Shown: positions 43,756 through 52,524, numbered from the stretch's first letter. The stretch: 64,000 nt of DNA from an uncultured Chryseobacterium sp. (GCA_913775525.1 CAJYLH010000036.1:186001-250000), one strand, 5' to 3'. A program made the numbers and translations. The notes: generated from the sequence alone by a model not told the origin.

Positions 43756-44058
43756 ATGAACTGCCAACAAATAGTAAAAACACTGAAGTCTGAGCATTTT
43801 ATCCAGGTAAACCATCAGGGAAACTGCTTTGAAAAAGACGCAACCGTATATGCAAAAGAAATAAAAGACCATGTCTTCCTGCTCTTTATTATCCTTAAGA
43901 AAATGGATATAGAAAATGTCCAGGCCCAAATTGCCTGTTTCGACCGTTTTCAGAATATAGGTTTTGAAGAACCTGAACAGATCATGTTTTGCCTGACCAT
44001 TAAAGATAAAAAAGACCTCCGGCATTTTGAGACTTTTCTTCACGCATCCGATAACTGA
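43756..44058 (+). CDS. small protein of unknown function, 100 aa
   Basis: From MNCQQIVKTLKSEHFIQVNH to FLHASDN. The ATG at 43702 is inside the terminator hairpin, so 43756 was chosen. No family is recognised. The protein is soluble, with a beta-rich first half and a final KDKKDLRHFETF helix. It lies in the stress island between the DUF892 gene and the catalase, which suggests a stress role by location only. Confidence 0.6.
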   Translation: MNCQQIVKTLKSEHFIQVNHQGNCFEKDATVYAKEIKDHVFLLFIILKKMDIENVQAQIACFDRFQNIGFEEPEQIMFCLTIKDKKDLRHFETFLHASDN

Positions 44059-44076
44059 TATAACCTGATATACAAT

Positions 44077-44442
44077 ATGATCCCTGAAAACGACGCTTTA
44101 CCACTTTCCGGACTCCCAGATCAGAAGAATGAATACCAATCCTCATTCCCCGGTACTGTTAACTCTTACGGAGTCACCGCTTTCTTAATTCAGTCCCTGG
44201 AAAAAATCAAGGCCAGCACCCACTGTGAGGTGATCCGGGGCGTGATTGATCATTACATTCAGGAGTATATCCTGGATGTGGGCAATCATGATCACACTGG
44301 CATTCCGGATCTGGAAGCAGAGATAAAGATGGATAATCCCTCTTTTTCTTTGTATGCCAAAACTGCCTATCAGAAAGTCTTAAAGGAAGAAGAGTATCTT
44401 AATAAAATCATCAGCAAGCTTGTTCACGATGCAGAAAAATAA
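44077..44442 (+). CDS. small protein of unknown function, 121 aa
   Basis: The protein begins with a polar head (MIPENDALPLSGLPDQKNEY). Helices follow that contain VTAFLIQSLEKIKAS, IRGVIDHYIQEYILDV and SLYAKTAYQKVLKEEEYLNKIISKLVHDAEK, suggesting a helical bundle. No known domain is recognised. It is 18 bases after the previous unknown gene and 59 before the catalase gene, so it sits in the same run. Function unknown. Confidence 0.62.
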   Translation: MIPENDALPLSGLPDQKNEYQSSFPGTVNSYGVTAFLIQSLEKIKASTHCEVIRGVIDHYIQEYILDVGNHDHTGIPDLEAEIKMDNPSFSLYAKTAYQKVLKEEEYLNKIISKLVHDAEK

Positions 44443-44501
44443 ACATTCTGCAACAAGAAAGGCTGAACTTATAACACACCACACAAACCATATGAATTGA
44501 T

Positions 44502-46637
44502 ATGAAAGACTTCACACCACACAACGAAAAACTGGACCAGCTGGATCAGTACAGCGTATCCAACGAAAACGAAAAACTGACCACCAATCAGGGACTGAAA
44601 ATCAACAATGATCAGGATTCCCTTACTGCCGGCGACCGTGGCCCTACACTAATGGAAGATTTCATCTTCAGGGAAAAAATAACACATTTTGATCACGAGA
44701 GAATCCCTGAGAGAGTCGTTCATGCCCGGGGCTCGGGAGCACACGGTGTTTTTAAGCTTACCAAAAGCCTGGAAAAATACACCAAAGCTAAATTTCTTAC
44801 TGATACCGAAAAGGAAACACCTGTTTTCATCCGTTTTTCAACGGTAGCAGGAAACAGGGGAAGTACCGACCTGGCCAGGGATGTAAGGGGATTTGCTGTA
44901 AAATTCTATACCGACGAAGGAAATTATGACCTTGTTGCGAATAATATACCGGTATTCTTTATCCAGGATGCCATTAAATTCCCCGATCTTGTCCATGCCC
45001 TGAAACCTGAGCCGGATAATGAAATCCCGCAGGCAGCTTCTGCCCATGATACATTCTGGGATTTCATCTCACTGGTGCCGGAAAGCATGCATATGATCAT
45101 GTGGGTAATGAGCGACAGGGCTATTCCGCGAAGCTACAGGATGATGGAAGGTTTTGGAGTGCATTCATTCAAATTCATTAATGATGAAGGGAAATCACAT
45201 TTCGTTAAATTCCACTTCAAACCCAGACTTGGGGTCCATTCCGTAGCCTGGGACGAAGCCCAGAAAATTTCAGGGCTTGACCCGGATTTTCACAGAAGGG
45301 ATCTCTGGGAAGCTATTGAGAACGGCCAGTATCCAGAATGGGATTTCGGGGTTCAGGTCATTCCGGAAGAAGATGAAGACCAGTTTGATTTTGACCTTCT
45401 AGACCCTACGAAAATCATTCCTGAAGAAGTAGTGCCTGTTGAGCTGGTAGGAACCATTACCCTGAATAAAAATCCGGATAATTTTTTCTCTGAAACGGAG
45501 CAGATCGCTTTTCATCCCGGCCATGTCGTTCCCGGAATAGATTTCAGCAATGATCCTCTTTTGCAGGGAAGAGTGTTCTCTTATACTGACACCCAGCTGA
45601 TCAGGCTCGGTTCACCTAATTTCCATGAGATTCCGATTAACCGATCCGTTAAAACGGTTCATAATAACCAGCGCGAAGGCTACATGAGACAGCAGATCGA
45701 TAAAGGAAAAGTAAGTTACCATCCGAATTCCATAGGCGGAGGATGCCCATTCCAGGCCATGATGTCTGAAGGCGGCTTTGCCTCTCACCAGGAAACCGTT
45801 TCCGGTCCTAAAGTTAGAAGCAGAAGCAGGAGCTTTGTAGATCATTACTCACAGGCTAAACTGTTCTACAACAGCCAGTCGGAACCGGAAAAAATGCACC
45901 TCCAGAATGCTCTTGTCTTTGAACTGTCAAAAGTTACCATTCCGGCAATCCGAGAAAGGATGGTATCCCAGCTGGTCTATGTTGATCAGGTCCTGGCTGC
46001 CAATGTAGCACAAAAACTGGGGGTTGAAGTACAGACACTGGATATGCCGAATCAGAGTATTCCGGCAGATGCCGATCCTACTACATTGCAGAGCGAGGAA
46101 AGAGCGCCGGAAACCCGATATTCGGAAGCATTAAGCATGATGAATACCATCAAAAATACGATCAGCAGCCGTAAAATTGGTTTTATCATGGCCAACGGAG
46201 CAGACGGAGCTGCTGCCCAGGAGCTGATGACCGCGCTGGAAGGCAAAGGAGCGGTCGTGGAGATTATAGGAACCAGTGTTGCTCCTATTACTGCGCATGA
46301 CGGATCTGTATTGGTTCCGAAGCATTCCCTTACAACAACGGGTAGTGTGTGCTTTGATGCCCTGTACATCTGTGCCGGCGAAAAGTCCACCTTACAGCTG
46401 ATGAACGCCGAAAATAAACACCTGGTGCTGAGTTTCATCAACGATGCCTACAAACACTGTAAATCCATCTATTTCGGAGAAGGCACAGAGGCCATTTATA
46501 ACCTGAGCAATCCTTCCATGAGGCAGCATGAAGATCCTGCGATCATTACGCCGGAAGATGCAGACCAGGCAACTAAGTTCATCAATGCCATTGCGAATCA
46601 CAGAGTCTGGGACCTGGAGCTTGAAAGGAATTCGTAA
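44502..46637 (+). CDS. katE: large-subunit catalase (HPII/KatE type)
   Basis: The 711-residue haem catalase splits hydrogen peroxide to water and oxygen. The distal His74 is in RVVHARGSGAHG, and the haem ligand Tyr361 in VFSYTDTQ. RFSTVAGNRGSTDLARDVRGFAVKFYT and GGCPFQAMM are further motifs. Beyond about residue 560 it has a DJ-1/PfpI-like flavodoxin domain (KIGFIMANGADGAAAQELMTALEGKGA), typical of clade II large catalases. It lacks a signal peptide. Its position after the KGG/DUF892 genes fits an oxidative-stress operon; no own promoter is evident. Confidence 0.97.
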   Translation: MKDFTPHNEKLDQLDQYSVSNENEKLTTNQGLKINNDQDSLTAGDRGPTLMEDFIFREKITHFDHERIPERVVHARGSGAHGVFKLTKSLEKYTKAKFLTDTEKETPVFIRFSTVAGNRGSTDLARDVRGFAVKFYTDEGNYDLVANNIPVFFIQDAIKFPDLVHALKPEPDNEIPQAASAHDTFWDFISLVPESMHMIMWVMSDRAIPRSYRMMEGFGVHSFKFINDEGKSHFVKFHFKPRLGVHSVAWDEAQKISGLDPDFHRRDLWEAIENGQYPEWDFGVQVIPEEDEDQFDFDLLDPTKIIPEEVVPVELVGTITLNKNPDNFFSETEQIAFHPGHVVPGIDFSNDPLLQGRVFSYTDTQLIRLGSPNFHEIPINRSVKTVHNNQREGYMRQQIDKGKVSYHPNSIGGGCPFQAMMSEGGFASHQETVSGPKVRSRSRSFVDHYSQAKLFYNSQSEPEKMHLQNALVFELSKVTIPAIRERMVSQLVYVDQVLAANVAQKLGVEVQTLDMPNQSIPADADPTTLQSEERAPETRYSEALSMMNTIKNTISSRKIGFIMANGADGAAAQELMTALEGKGAVVEIIGTSVAPITAHDGSVLVPKHSLTTTGSVCFDALYICAGEKSTLQLMNAENKHLVLSFINDAYKHCKSIYFGEGTEAIYNLSNPSMRQHEDPAIITPEDADQATKFINAIANHRVWDLELERNS

Positions 46638-46673
46638 AGCAGAGATATACATCAAACACTAAATATTAATATT

Positions 46674-47840
46674 ATGAAAGCTGCAGTTTTTCACGCACCT
46701 GGCAATATCACATGCGATACGGTAGATGATCCGGAGATCCAGGATGCCAATGACATAATCTTAAAAGTAACGTCCACCGCAATATGCGGAAGCGATCTTC
46801 ATATTTATTCAGGCGGGATCCCGCAGGCCCGTCCTATGGTGATGGGCCATGAATTTATGGGGATTGTGGAAGAAACGGGAAAAAATATCACCAATCTTAA
46901 AGTTGGCGACCGGGTAGTGGTCCCGTTCCCGGTGGCATGCGGAAGCTGCCATTTCTGCCAGAACGACCTTCCTGTGGCCTGTGAACACAGCAATCCTGAA
47001 TTTTACGGCCCGGAAGGCGGCATTTTCACTGAAAAGGGGGGTGCCCTGTTCGGATATACGGATCTCTACGGAGGATATGACGGCGGACAGGCCCAATATG
47101 TGCGGGTGCCTTACGCTCATTTCGGACCCAGGATTGTCCCTGATAGCTTAACGGATGAGCAGGTGCTGTTCCTTACCGATATTTTCCCGACCGGTTATAC
47201 CGGGGTAAAATGGGGTGAGCTGAAAGGCGGTGAAACCGTGGCTATTTTCGGAGCAGGACCGGTGGGTTCCATGGCAGTGAAAAGCGCTATCCTTTATAAT
47301 GCCGGGAAAATTATTGTTGTGGATACCCTGCAGTACAGGCTGGACCAGATCAAAAAGCTGACCGGCTGCGAAACCATTCTTTGGGAAGATGCTGAAAGCA
47401 CCGTGGAAAAGATCCGGGACCTGACTCACGGAAGAGGCGCCGATGTCTGTATTGACGCAGTAGGTTTTGAACCGGAGAGAAATCTTCTGGACAGGGCAAA
47501 GGCCGTCGTAAATTTCGAGAAAGGCTCCATTAAGGTTCTTGAAGCCTGTATGAGCGCTGTGAAACGCGGCGGGATTGTTTCTATCGTCGGAGTGTATCCG
47601 GTGAATTATGACAATTTTAAGCTTGGACAGATTTTTGACAAAGGAATAACCATCAAGGCAGGGCAGTGTAATGTGCATCCGATCATTGACGAGCTTATGG
47701 ACCATGTACAGTCCGGAAGGGTAGTCCTGGATGACATTATTACCCACCGCCTTTCGCTGGATGAAGTATCCAAAGGCTATGAAATTTTCGATAAAAAGGA
47801 TGACGGCTGCGTAAAAGTAGTCCTGGATCCATGGAAATAA
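46674..47840 (+). CDS. zinc-dependent dehydrogenase, glutathione-independent formaldehyde dehydrogenase type
   Basis: A medium-chain alcohol dehydrogenase of 388 residues. The catalytic zinc ligands are in STAICGSDLHIYSG and MGHEFMGIV, and the structural zinc cysteines in ACGSCHFCQNDLPVACEH. The NAD-binding loop is IFGAGPVGSMAVKSA. The long central region with GGYDGGQAQYVRVPYA and the DIFPTGYTGVKWG helix mark the formaldehyde dehydrogenase (FdhA-like) subgroup, which does not need glutathione. It probably detoxifies aldehydes formed under stress. Located 36 bases after katE in the same run. Confidence 0.9.
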   Translation: MKAAVFHAPGNITCDTVDDPEIQDANDIILKVTSTAICGSDLHIYSGGIPQARPMVMGHEFMGIVEETGKNITNLKVGDRVVVPFPVACGSCHFCQNDLPVACEHSNPEFYGPEGGIFTEKGGALFGYTDLYGGYDGGQAQYVRVPYAHFGPRIVPDSLTDEQVLFLTDIFPTGYTGVKWGELKGGETVAIFGAGPVGSMAVKSAILYNAGKIIVVDTLQYRLDQIKKLTGCETILWEDAESTVEKIRDLTHGRGADVCIDAVGFEPERNLLDRAKAVVNFEKGSIKVLEACMSAVKRGGIVSIVGVYPVNYDNFKLGQIFDKGITIKAGQCNVHPIIDELMDHVQSGRVVLDDIITHRLSLDEVSKGYEIFDKKDDGCVKVVLDPWK

Positions 47841-47888
47841 ACGTGCCGGAGAGATTTTCTCCCCAATCAACCACCTAAATATGATGTT

Positions 47889-48389
47889 ATGGAGTTTCAG
47901 AAGAATCTTTTAGAATATATAAGCCATTCGCTGATCACAGCAGGCCAGACCGTCGCTGTGGCAGAAAGCGTGACTTCAGGCTTCTTACAGTTAGCTTTTT
48001 CGCAAATGCCGAATGCCTCCCTCTTTTACAGGGGAGGTGTTACGGCCTATGCTTTGTCTGAAAAAGTAAAACTGCTTCAGGTCGACAAACAGGAGGCGGA
48101 AGAATGTGACTGTGTATCAGAGAATATTGCCCAGACTATGGCCCTTAATGTAGCCAGGCTTTTTGAAACCGACTGGTCCATTGCCACTACAGGATACTGT
48201 ACGCCTAACCGGAGTTCGCTGTATAAAATTTTTGCCTATTACTGCATTGCCTTCAGAGGAGAAGTAATTGTCACCAAAAAACTTGAGCTTCATCCTAAAA
48301 CACAGGCTCTGAATGCCCAGCTGTATTATACTGAATTTATCCTGGGCTGTTTTAAGAGTGAGATCAATCAGCTGTTAATTTTAAAATAA
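47889..48389 (+). CDS. divergent CinA C-terminal-domain protein
   Basis: A 166-residue protein with the CinA/PncC amidohydrolase opening VAVAESVTSGFLQLAFS, including the ESxTxG serine. GGVTAYALSEKVKLLQV, then VSENIAQTMALNVARLFETDWSIATTG, are also family-like. The usual GIAGPxGGTxxKPVGTV stretch is replaced by YCTPNRSSLYKIFAYYCIAF, so nicotinamide-nucleotide deamidase activity is uncertain. Such divergent CinA-like proteins may be a Bacteroidota subgroup. It is 48 bases after the dehydrogenase and 5 before the next SDR, hence in the same operon. Confidence 0.78.
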   Translation: MEFQKNLLEYISHSLITAGQTVAVAESVTSGFLQLAFSQMPNASLFYRGGVTAYALSEKVKLLQVDKQEAEECDCVSENIAQTMALNVARLFETDWSIATTGYCTPNRSSLYKIFAYYCIAFRGEVIVTKKLELHPKTQALNAQLYYTEFILGCFKSEINQLLILK

Positions 48390-48394
48390 ACCAC

Positions 48395-49192
48395 ATGGAA
48401 CGTAAAAATGAATATGCTCTGGTTACCGGTGCTACAAGCGGCATCGGATATGAGCTGGCCAAACTGCTGGCCAAAAACGGATATGACCTTGCCATCTTAT
48501 CCAGAGACGAGCAGGAACTGAATCACAAGGCAGAAGAATTTAAATCGCTGGGAGCTAAAGTTACCGTCATATGTAAGGACCTTTTTAGCCAGGATCAGGT
48601 TTATGCCGTGTATACTGAGCTGGAAGCAAATGGCATAAGCCCTTCGGTTCTGGTCAATGATGCGGGACAGGGCGCTTACGGCAAATTCATTGAAACCGAT
48701 TTACAGAAAGAGATCAATATCGTGAACCTGAATATCCTGTCGGTGATCATACTCACTAAACTCTTTCTGAAAGACCGGATAGCAAAAGGTTCCGGAAAAA
48801 TCCTCAATCTGGCATCCATAGCCAGCAAGGCACCCGGACCCTGGCATTCCGTATACCACGGAACCAAAGCATTCGTATTGTCATGGTCTGAGGCCATCCG
48901 CGAAGAGCTGAAAGATACGGGAATCACCGTAACAGCACTTTTGCCCGGCCCTACAGAAACCGACTTTTTCAATAAAGCCGATATGAACGAAAGCAAGATA
49001 TTGGAAGATCCGGCTGACCTTTCTTTTCCCGAAGAGGTAGCTAAAGACGGCTTCAATGCCCTGATGAACGGTGAGGACAAAGTAATTTCAGGAGTAAAAA
49101 ATAAAATGATGGTTGCCATGACCAATATCACAACAGACAGTATGGCTGCCCACAGAATGTCAGAAATGCAGAAACCAAAAACAGAAAAATAA
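48395..49192 (+). CDS. short-chain dehydrogenase/reductase (DltE/YqjQ-like)
   Basis: A 265-residue classical SDR. The cofactor motif is ALVTGATSGIGYELAKLLAKNG. The NAG-type motif is VNDAGQGAYG. Catalysis would use LNLASIASKAPG and YHGTKAF (Tyr and Lys). The pattern matches the DltE/YqjQ subfamily that commonly sits in stress operons of Flavobacteriia. Substrate unknown. Starts 5 bases after the CinA-like gene and ends 5 before the next SDR. Confidence 0.88.
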   Translation: MERKNEYALVTGATSGIGYELAKLLAKNGYDLAILSRDEQELNHKAEEFKSLGAKVTVICKDLFSQDQVYAVYTELEANGISPSVLVNDAGQGAYGKFIETDLQKEINIVNLNILSVIILTKLFLKDRIAKGSGKILNLASIASKAPGPWHSVYHGTKAFVLSWSEAIREELKDTGITVTALLPGPTETDFFNKADMNESKILEDPADLSFPEEVAKDGFNALMNGEDKVISGVKNKMMVAMTNITTDSMAAHRMSEMQKPKTEK

Positions 49193-49197
49193 ATTAT

Positions 49198-49941
49198 ATG
49201 AGATTAGAGAATAAATCGGTATTGATCACAGGAGGAGACAGTGGAATTGGTAAGGCGGTATCTTTACGGTTCGCCAAAGAAGGAGCCGATATCGCGATCA
49301 TTTATCATGAAGACAGGGAAAGAGCCGAAGAAGTACAGAAGGAGATTGAGTTTATGGACCGTAAATGCATTGTTATGCCGGGAGACATCAGTGATCATAA
49401 ATTCTGTAAACAGGCGGCAAAACAGGCCGCTGATGCGTTTGGGAAAATAGATATTCTCGTCAACAATGCAGGAACACAAACCCCATGCGACGATATTGAA
49501 AAACTGGAAGTAGAAAATATCAGGAAAACTTTTGATGCCAATATCATTGGTATGATTATGCTGACCAAAGAAGTCTTCCCTTATCTTTCATCCGGCAGCA
49601 GTGTCATCAATACCACCTCTGCCACGGCCTATCAGGGCCATGAAGAGTTGGTGGATTATTCTGCAACCAAAGGGGCTATAGTGGCATTTACCCGCTCTTT
49701 GGCTTTGCAGTCCAAACCTAAAAATATCCGCGTTAATGCCGTTGCACCGGGTCCGGTAGCGACACCGCTTACCAAAGATACCTTCGGAGAGGAAGAAGAT
49801 GATCCGAACAAGCCGCCTTTCGAGCGCAATGCAACTCCGGAAGAAGTAGCATCCAGCTTCCTGTTTCTGGCTTCAGATGATGCAGCCCAGATTACCGGTC
49901 AGGTCCTGCATCCCAACGGAGGTATCGTGGTCAACGGATAA
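49198..49941 (+). CDS. SDR oxidoreductase (general stress glucose-dehydrogenase-like)
   Basis: A 247-residue classical SDR. ITGGDSGIGKAVSLRFAKEGADIAI binds the nucleotide, VNNAGTQTP is the NNAG motif, and INTTSATAYQGHEELVDYSATKGA carries Ser, Tyr and Lys. The DSGIGKA opening and the NPATP-like PFERNATPEEVASSFLFLAS end match the general stress SDR group (YhdF/YhxC/YdaD type). Its substrate is not known. The second of two tandem SDRs of different subfamilies, 5 bases apart. Confidence 0.9.
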   Translation: MRLENKSVLITGGDSGIGKAVSLRFAKEGADIAIIYHEDRERAEEVQKEIEFMDRKCIVMPGDISDHKFCKQAAKQAADAFGKIDILVNNAGTQTPCDDIEKLEVENIRKTFDANIIGMIMLTKEVFPYLSSGSSVINTTSATAYQGHEELVDYSATKGAIVAFTRSLALQSKPKNIRVNAVAPGPVATPLTKDTFGEEEDDPNKPPFERNATPEEVASSFLFLASDDAAQITGQVLHPNGGIVVNG

Positions 49942-49970
49942 AACTGAAGAATGCTGATAACAGATATAAT

Positions 49971-50126
49971 ATGAAAACAACCACATTAATTTTGAGCATC
50001 CTGGGTATGATAAGCTTCAACTCATGCGCAGAATGCGAGATCGAAGAGGATGAGCCTGTGAGAACAGAGCAATCAGACCTGGCCGAAAGGACAGTGAATG
50101 ACACGATAGGGATCAGGCGTTACTGA
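49971..50126 (+). CDS. small predicted lipoprotein, 51 aa
   Basis: MKTTTLILSILGMISFNSC is a lipoprotein signal peptide with lipobox FNSC. About 33 residues follow, acidic at first (AECEIEEDEPVRTEQ) and ending TIGIRRY. It starts 29 bases after the SDR stop and ends 28 bases before the FAD/Rieske gene, on the same strand and in the same run. No homologue is recognised. Short, but the signal sequence and context make it a real gene candidate. Confidence 0.6.
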   Translation: MKTTTLILSILGMISFNSCAECEIEEDEPVRTEQSDLAERTVNDTIGIRRY

Positions 50127-50154
50127 TCATTTTATAAACCCAAACAATACAATC

Positions 50155-51678
50155 ATGTACAGAGACGGCGCAAGAAAAAGCATATGGCAGGAAGAAATCA
50201 AAAGATTTCCTTCGGAAAGCGCTATGGGGCAATTATTTGATGTTGCGATCGTAGGCGGAGGGATCACCGGTGTTTCCACAGCCATCAAACTACAGGAATC
50301 AGGGAAAAGATGCATCATTCTGGAAGCCTCCAATATCGGATTCGGAACTACCGGCGGGACTACCGCGCATCTGAACGATTTTTTCGATACGACCTGTTCC
50401 CAGGCAATCAGCGATTTCGGGCTGGACAATGCAAAATTATTCGCAGGAGCCGGACAGGAGGCGATCTCCATCATAGAAAATAATATTCAGAAATATGGAA
50501 TTGACTGTGATTTCATGAGGAAAAAGGGATACCTTTTTGCACTCGACGATAAACAGCAGAAACAACTGGCTGACATTGTGGATGGTGCTTATAAGGTAGG
50601 GCATGAGATGCTTTATACCCGGGATGTCCCGTTTCCGATTCCTTTCAAGGATGCGGTAATGATCCCCAATCAGGCACAGTTCCATCCCATAAAATACATC
50701 AGAGCTTTAAGTGAAGCATTCCGGAATGCGGGAGGGGTAATCCATGAAGATTGCCTTTGTGAAAGCCATGATGAACAGGACGATTTTGTGCAGCTGAATA
50801 CCACAAAAGGAACCGTGCGGGCCATGCATGTGATCTATGCGACGCATATCCCGCCGGGAATCAGCATCCTTCATACTATGAATGCTCCGTACAGGAGTTA
50901 TGCCATGGCTTTCAGCATGAAGGAAGAACCACAGGAGAAGGAGTTGGGCTATGACCTTTGTGATCCTTACCGGTATTACCGTTTCCAGGAAATTGACGGG
51001 CAACAGCTGCTGATCGCAGGCGGTGAGGACCATAAGACCGGTCATGAAGAAGATACCGGAGAATGCTTTTCAAGGCTTGAAAACTATGTCCGGGAACATT
51101 TTGACGTAGAAACCGTGCATTACAGCTGGTCGAGCCAGTATTATGAGCCGTCTGACGGTTTTCCGTATATCGGGAAACTTCCGTCAAGCAGCGGGAGGAT
51201 TTATGTATCTACAGGATTCAGGGGAAACGGAATGATCTTCGGGACTATTACTTCCCGGATCCTGACTGATATCATCGTCTCCGGATCCAGTACCTATGAA
51301 CATCTTTTCAGTCCTTCAAGGATCAAGCCTGTCGCAGGATTTACAGATTTCGTCAAGGAAAATGCTGTAGTGGCATTTGATTTTGTAAAAGACAAACTAT
51401 TCAGGGAGAAAATCACTTCATTGGCAGAAATTAATGAAGGTGAGGCTAAAGTAGTTCAATATGAAGGTGAATCTTTTGCTTTATACAAAGAAAAGGGAGG
51501 CACAGTGCATCTTGTAAAGAGTACCTGCCCCCATGCCTTATGCGAAGTGCGATGGAATAGTGCAGAAATCTCCTGGGACTGTCCCTGCCACGGCTCAAGG
51601 TTCAATGTGAACGGAAAAGTGCTTACCGGACCAACAGTGAAAGACCTCCAGAGAATTGATCCTGAGGAAGGTCAGTGA
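50155..51678 (+). CDS. FAD-dependent oxidoreductase fused to a Rieske domain
   Basis: Residues about 25-400 form a DAO/glycine-oxidase-type FAD domain, with VAIVGGGITGVSTAIKLQESGKRCIILEAS and STGFRGNGMIFGTITSRILTD. The last 100 residues are a Rieske [2Fe-2S] domain, with Cys458 and His460 in STCPHALCEV and Cys476 and His479 in DCPCHGSRF. DadA-Rieske fusions of this type occur widely, with unknown substrates. Electrons may pass from the flavin to the cluster or the reverse. It closes the stress run, followed by a hairpin. Cytosolic; no signal peptide. Confidence 0.88.
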   Translation: MYRDGARKSIWQEEIKRFPSESAMGQLFDVAIVGGGITGVSTAIKLQESGKRCIILEASNIGFGTTGGTTAHLNDFFDTTCSQAISDFGLDNAKLFAGAGQEAISIIENNIQKYGIDCDFMRKKGYLFALDDKQQKQLADIVDGAYKVGHEMLYTRDVPFPIPFKDAVMIPNQAQFHPIKYIRALSEAFRNAGGVIHEDCLCESHDEQDDFVQLNTTKGTVRAMHVIYATHIPPGISILHTMNAPYRSYAMAFSMKEEPQEKELGYDLCDPYRYYRFQEIDGQQLLIAGGEDHKTGHEEDTGECFSRLENYVREHFDVETVHYSWSSQYYEPSDGFPYIGKLPSSSGRIYVSTGFRGNGMIFGTITSRILTDIIVSGSSTYEHLFSPSRIKPVAGFTDFVKENAVVAFDFVKDKLFREKITSLAEINEGEAKVVQYEGESFALYKEKGGTVHLVKSTCPHALCEVRWNSAEISWDCPCHGSRFNVNGKVLTGPTVKDLQRIDPEEGQ

Positions 51679-51731
51679 TTGTCGTGTCAATGATCATAAA
51701 AGGAGATGAATTTCAATTCAATCCATTATAA

Positions 51732-51757
51732 AAGCAGTGAAAAATCTTCACTGCTTC
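51732..51757. terminator. bidirectional terminator between the stress run and the PNPOx gene
   Basis: aagcagtgaa (51732-51741) pairs perfectly with ttcactgctt (51747-51756). A-rich and T-rich flanks lie on either side, between convergent genes. Confidence 0.82.
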
Positions 51758-51782
51758 ATTTTATGACCGAAATAATATGTTG

Positions 51783-52289
51783 TTATACGGTAGCGTTTCC
51801 TTCCACACCATCTGAATTATCGGCTTTCTTCCCGGTAATTGCCGCTGCTACAAAAGTCAGGATGCTTACCAGCTTTCCGGCTTTAGTATCCCAGTAATAA
51901 CTTTCTTTCGGCTCTACACGGATAATAGAAACGGTAGGGTCATCTTTTCCATCAAACCAGGCATTGGCTTTTTCAGACCATTTTTCTTCAATGGTTGCTT
52001 TGTCTTTATAAACAGAAGCATCGCCGTATACCGAAAGATACTGGTAGTCACCGTTATTCATGAAAAATAACTGAACTTTTTTATCTTCCTTAATTTCGAA
52101 ATTTTTATTGCTTGTATCGCTGCTGATGAACCAAAGATTTCCTTCATCATCGGTTTCCTGCAGGCTCATCGGGCGGGAATTGATCGGAGCTTTATCCAGC
52201 TCCGTACAGAACATACAGATTTTGGCATTTTCGGAAAGTTCTTTGATTTTTTTGATTGCGTCAGCGTGCGTCAGGTTTTCTGTAGACAT
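51783..52289 (-). CDS. pyridoxamine 5'-phosphate oxidase-like general stress protein
   Basis: A 168-residue split-barrel protein of the general stress protein 26 group. Family features are KICMFCTELDKAPINSRPMSLQETDDEGNLWFISSDTSNK, the core strand VQLFFMNNGDYQYLSVYGDASV and the ESYYWDTKAGK end. Such proteins bind FMN, FAD or F420 and act in stress responses, with few known reactions. It converges on the stress run across a terminator. Its promoter region has a cluster of GTTTAC half-sites, so its own control looks complex. Confidence 0.9.
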   Translation of the reverse strand: MSTENLTHADAIKKIKELSENAKICMFCTELDKAPINSRPMSLQETDDEGNLWFISSDTSNKNFEIKEDKKVQLFFMNNGDYQYLSVYGDASVYKDKATIEEKWSEKANAWFDGKDDPTVSIIRVEPKESYYWDTKAGKLVSILTFVAAAITGKKADNSDGVEGNATV

Positions 52290-52363
52290 AATAGTAATAT
52301 TTAGTGATTATTTTTACTAGTACGCTTCAAAAATCCGACCAATCGGGAAATGGAGTATAAAAA

Positions 52364-52423
52364 CAAAGGTAAACGATTGTTATATACCTGTTTACTATAT
52401 TTTGTAAACCATGACATGTTTAC
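52364..52423 (-). promoter_or_regulatory. PNPOx promoter with GTTTAC half-site cluster
   Basis: TACCTTTG on the minus strand (52371-52364) is a -7 element 75 bases before the ATG. Around and upstream of it are four half-sites: GTAAAC (52369-52374), GTTTAC (52390-52395), GTAAAC (52404-52409) and GTTTAC (52418-52423). Their starts are 21, 14 and 14 bases apart. The middle two form a palindrome, GTTTAC-N8-GTAAAC. This looks like an operator array for a dimeric repressor or activator. Confidence 0.5.
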
Positions 52424-52524
52424 TAACACATAATGAATATCCGTTAAATTTCAAAAAAGAGACAAATGCAACAAACAGAATCAACGGATTATCAATAAAA
52501 CCTCACTGCACTACATTAAATCCT

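Noticed and set aside
47148..47870. Minus-strand frame of 240 codons opposite the zinc dehydrogenase
   Set aside because: The plus-strand dehydrogenase has complete zinc and NAD motifs; the antisense frame shows none.
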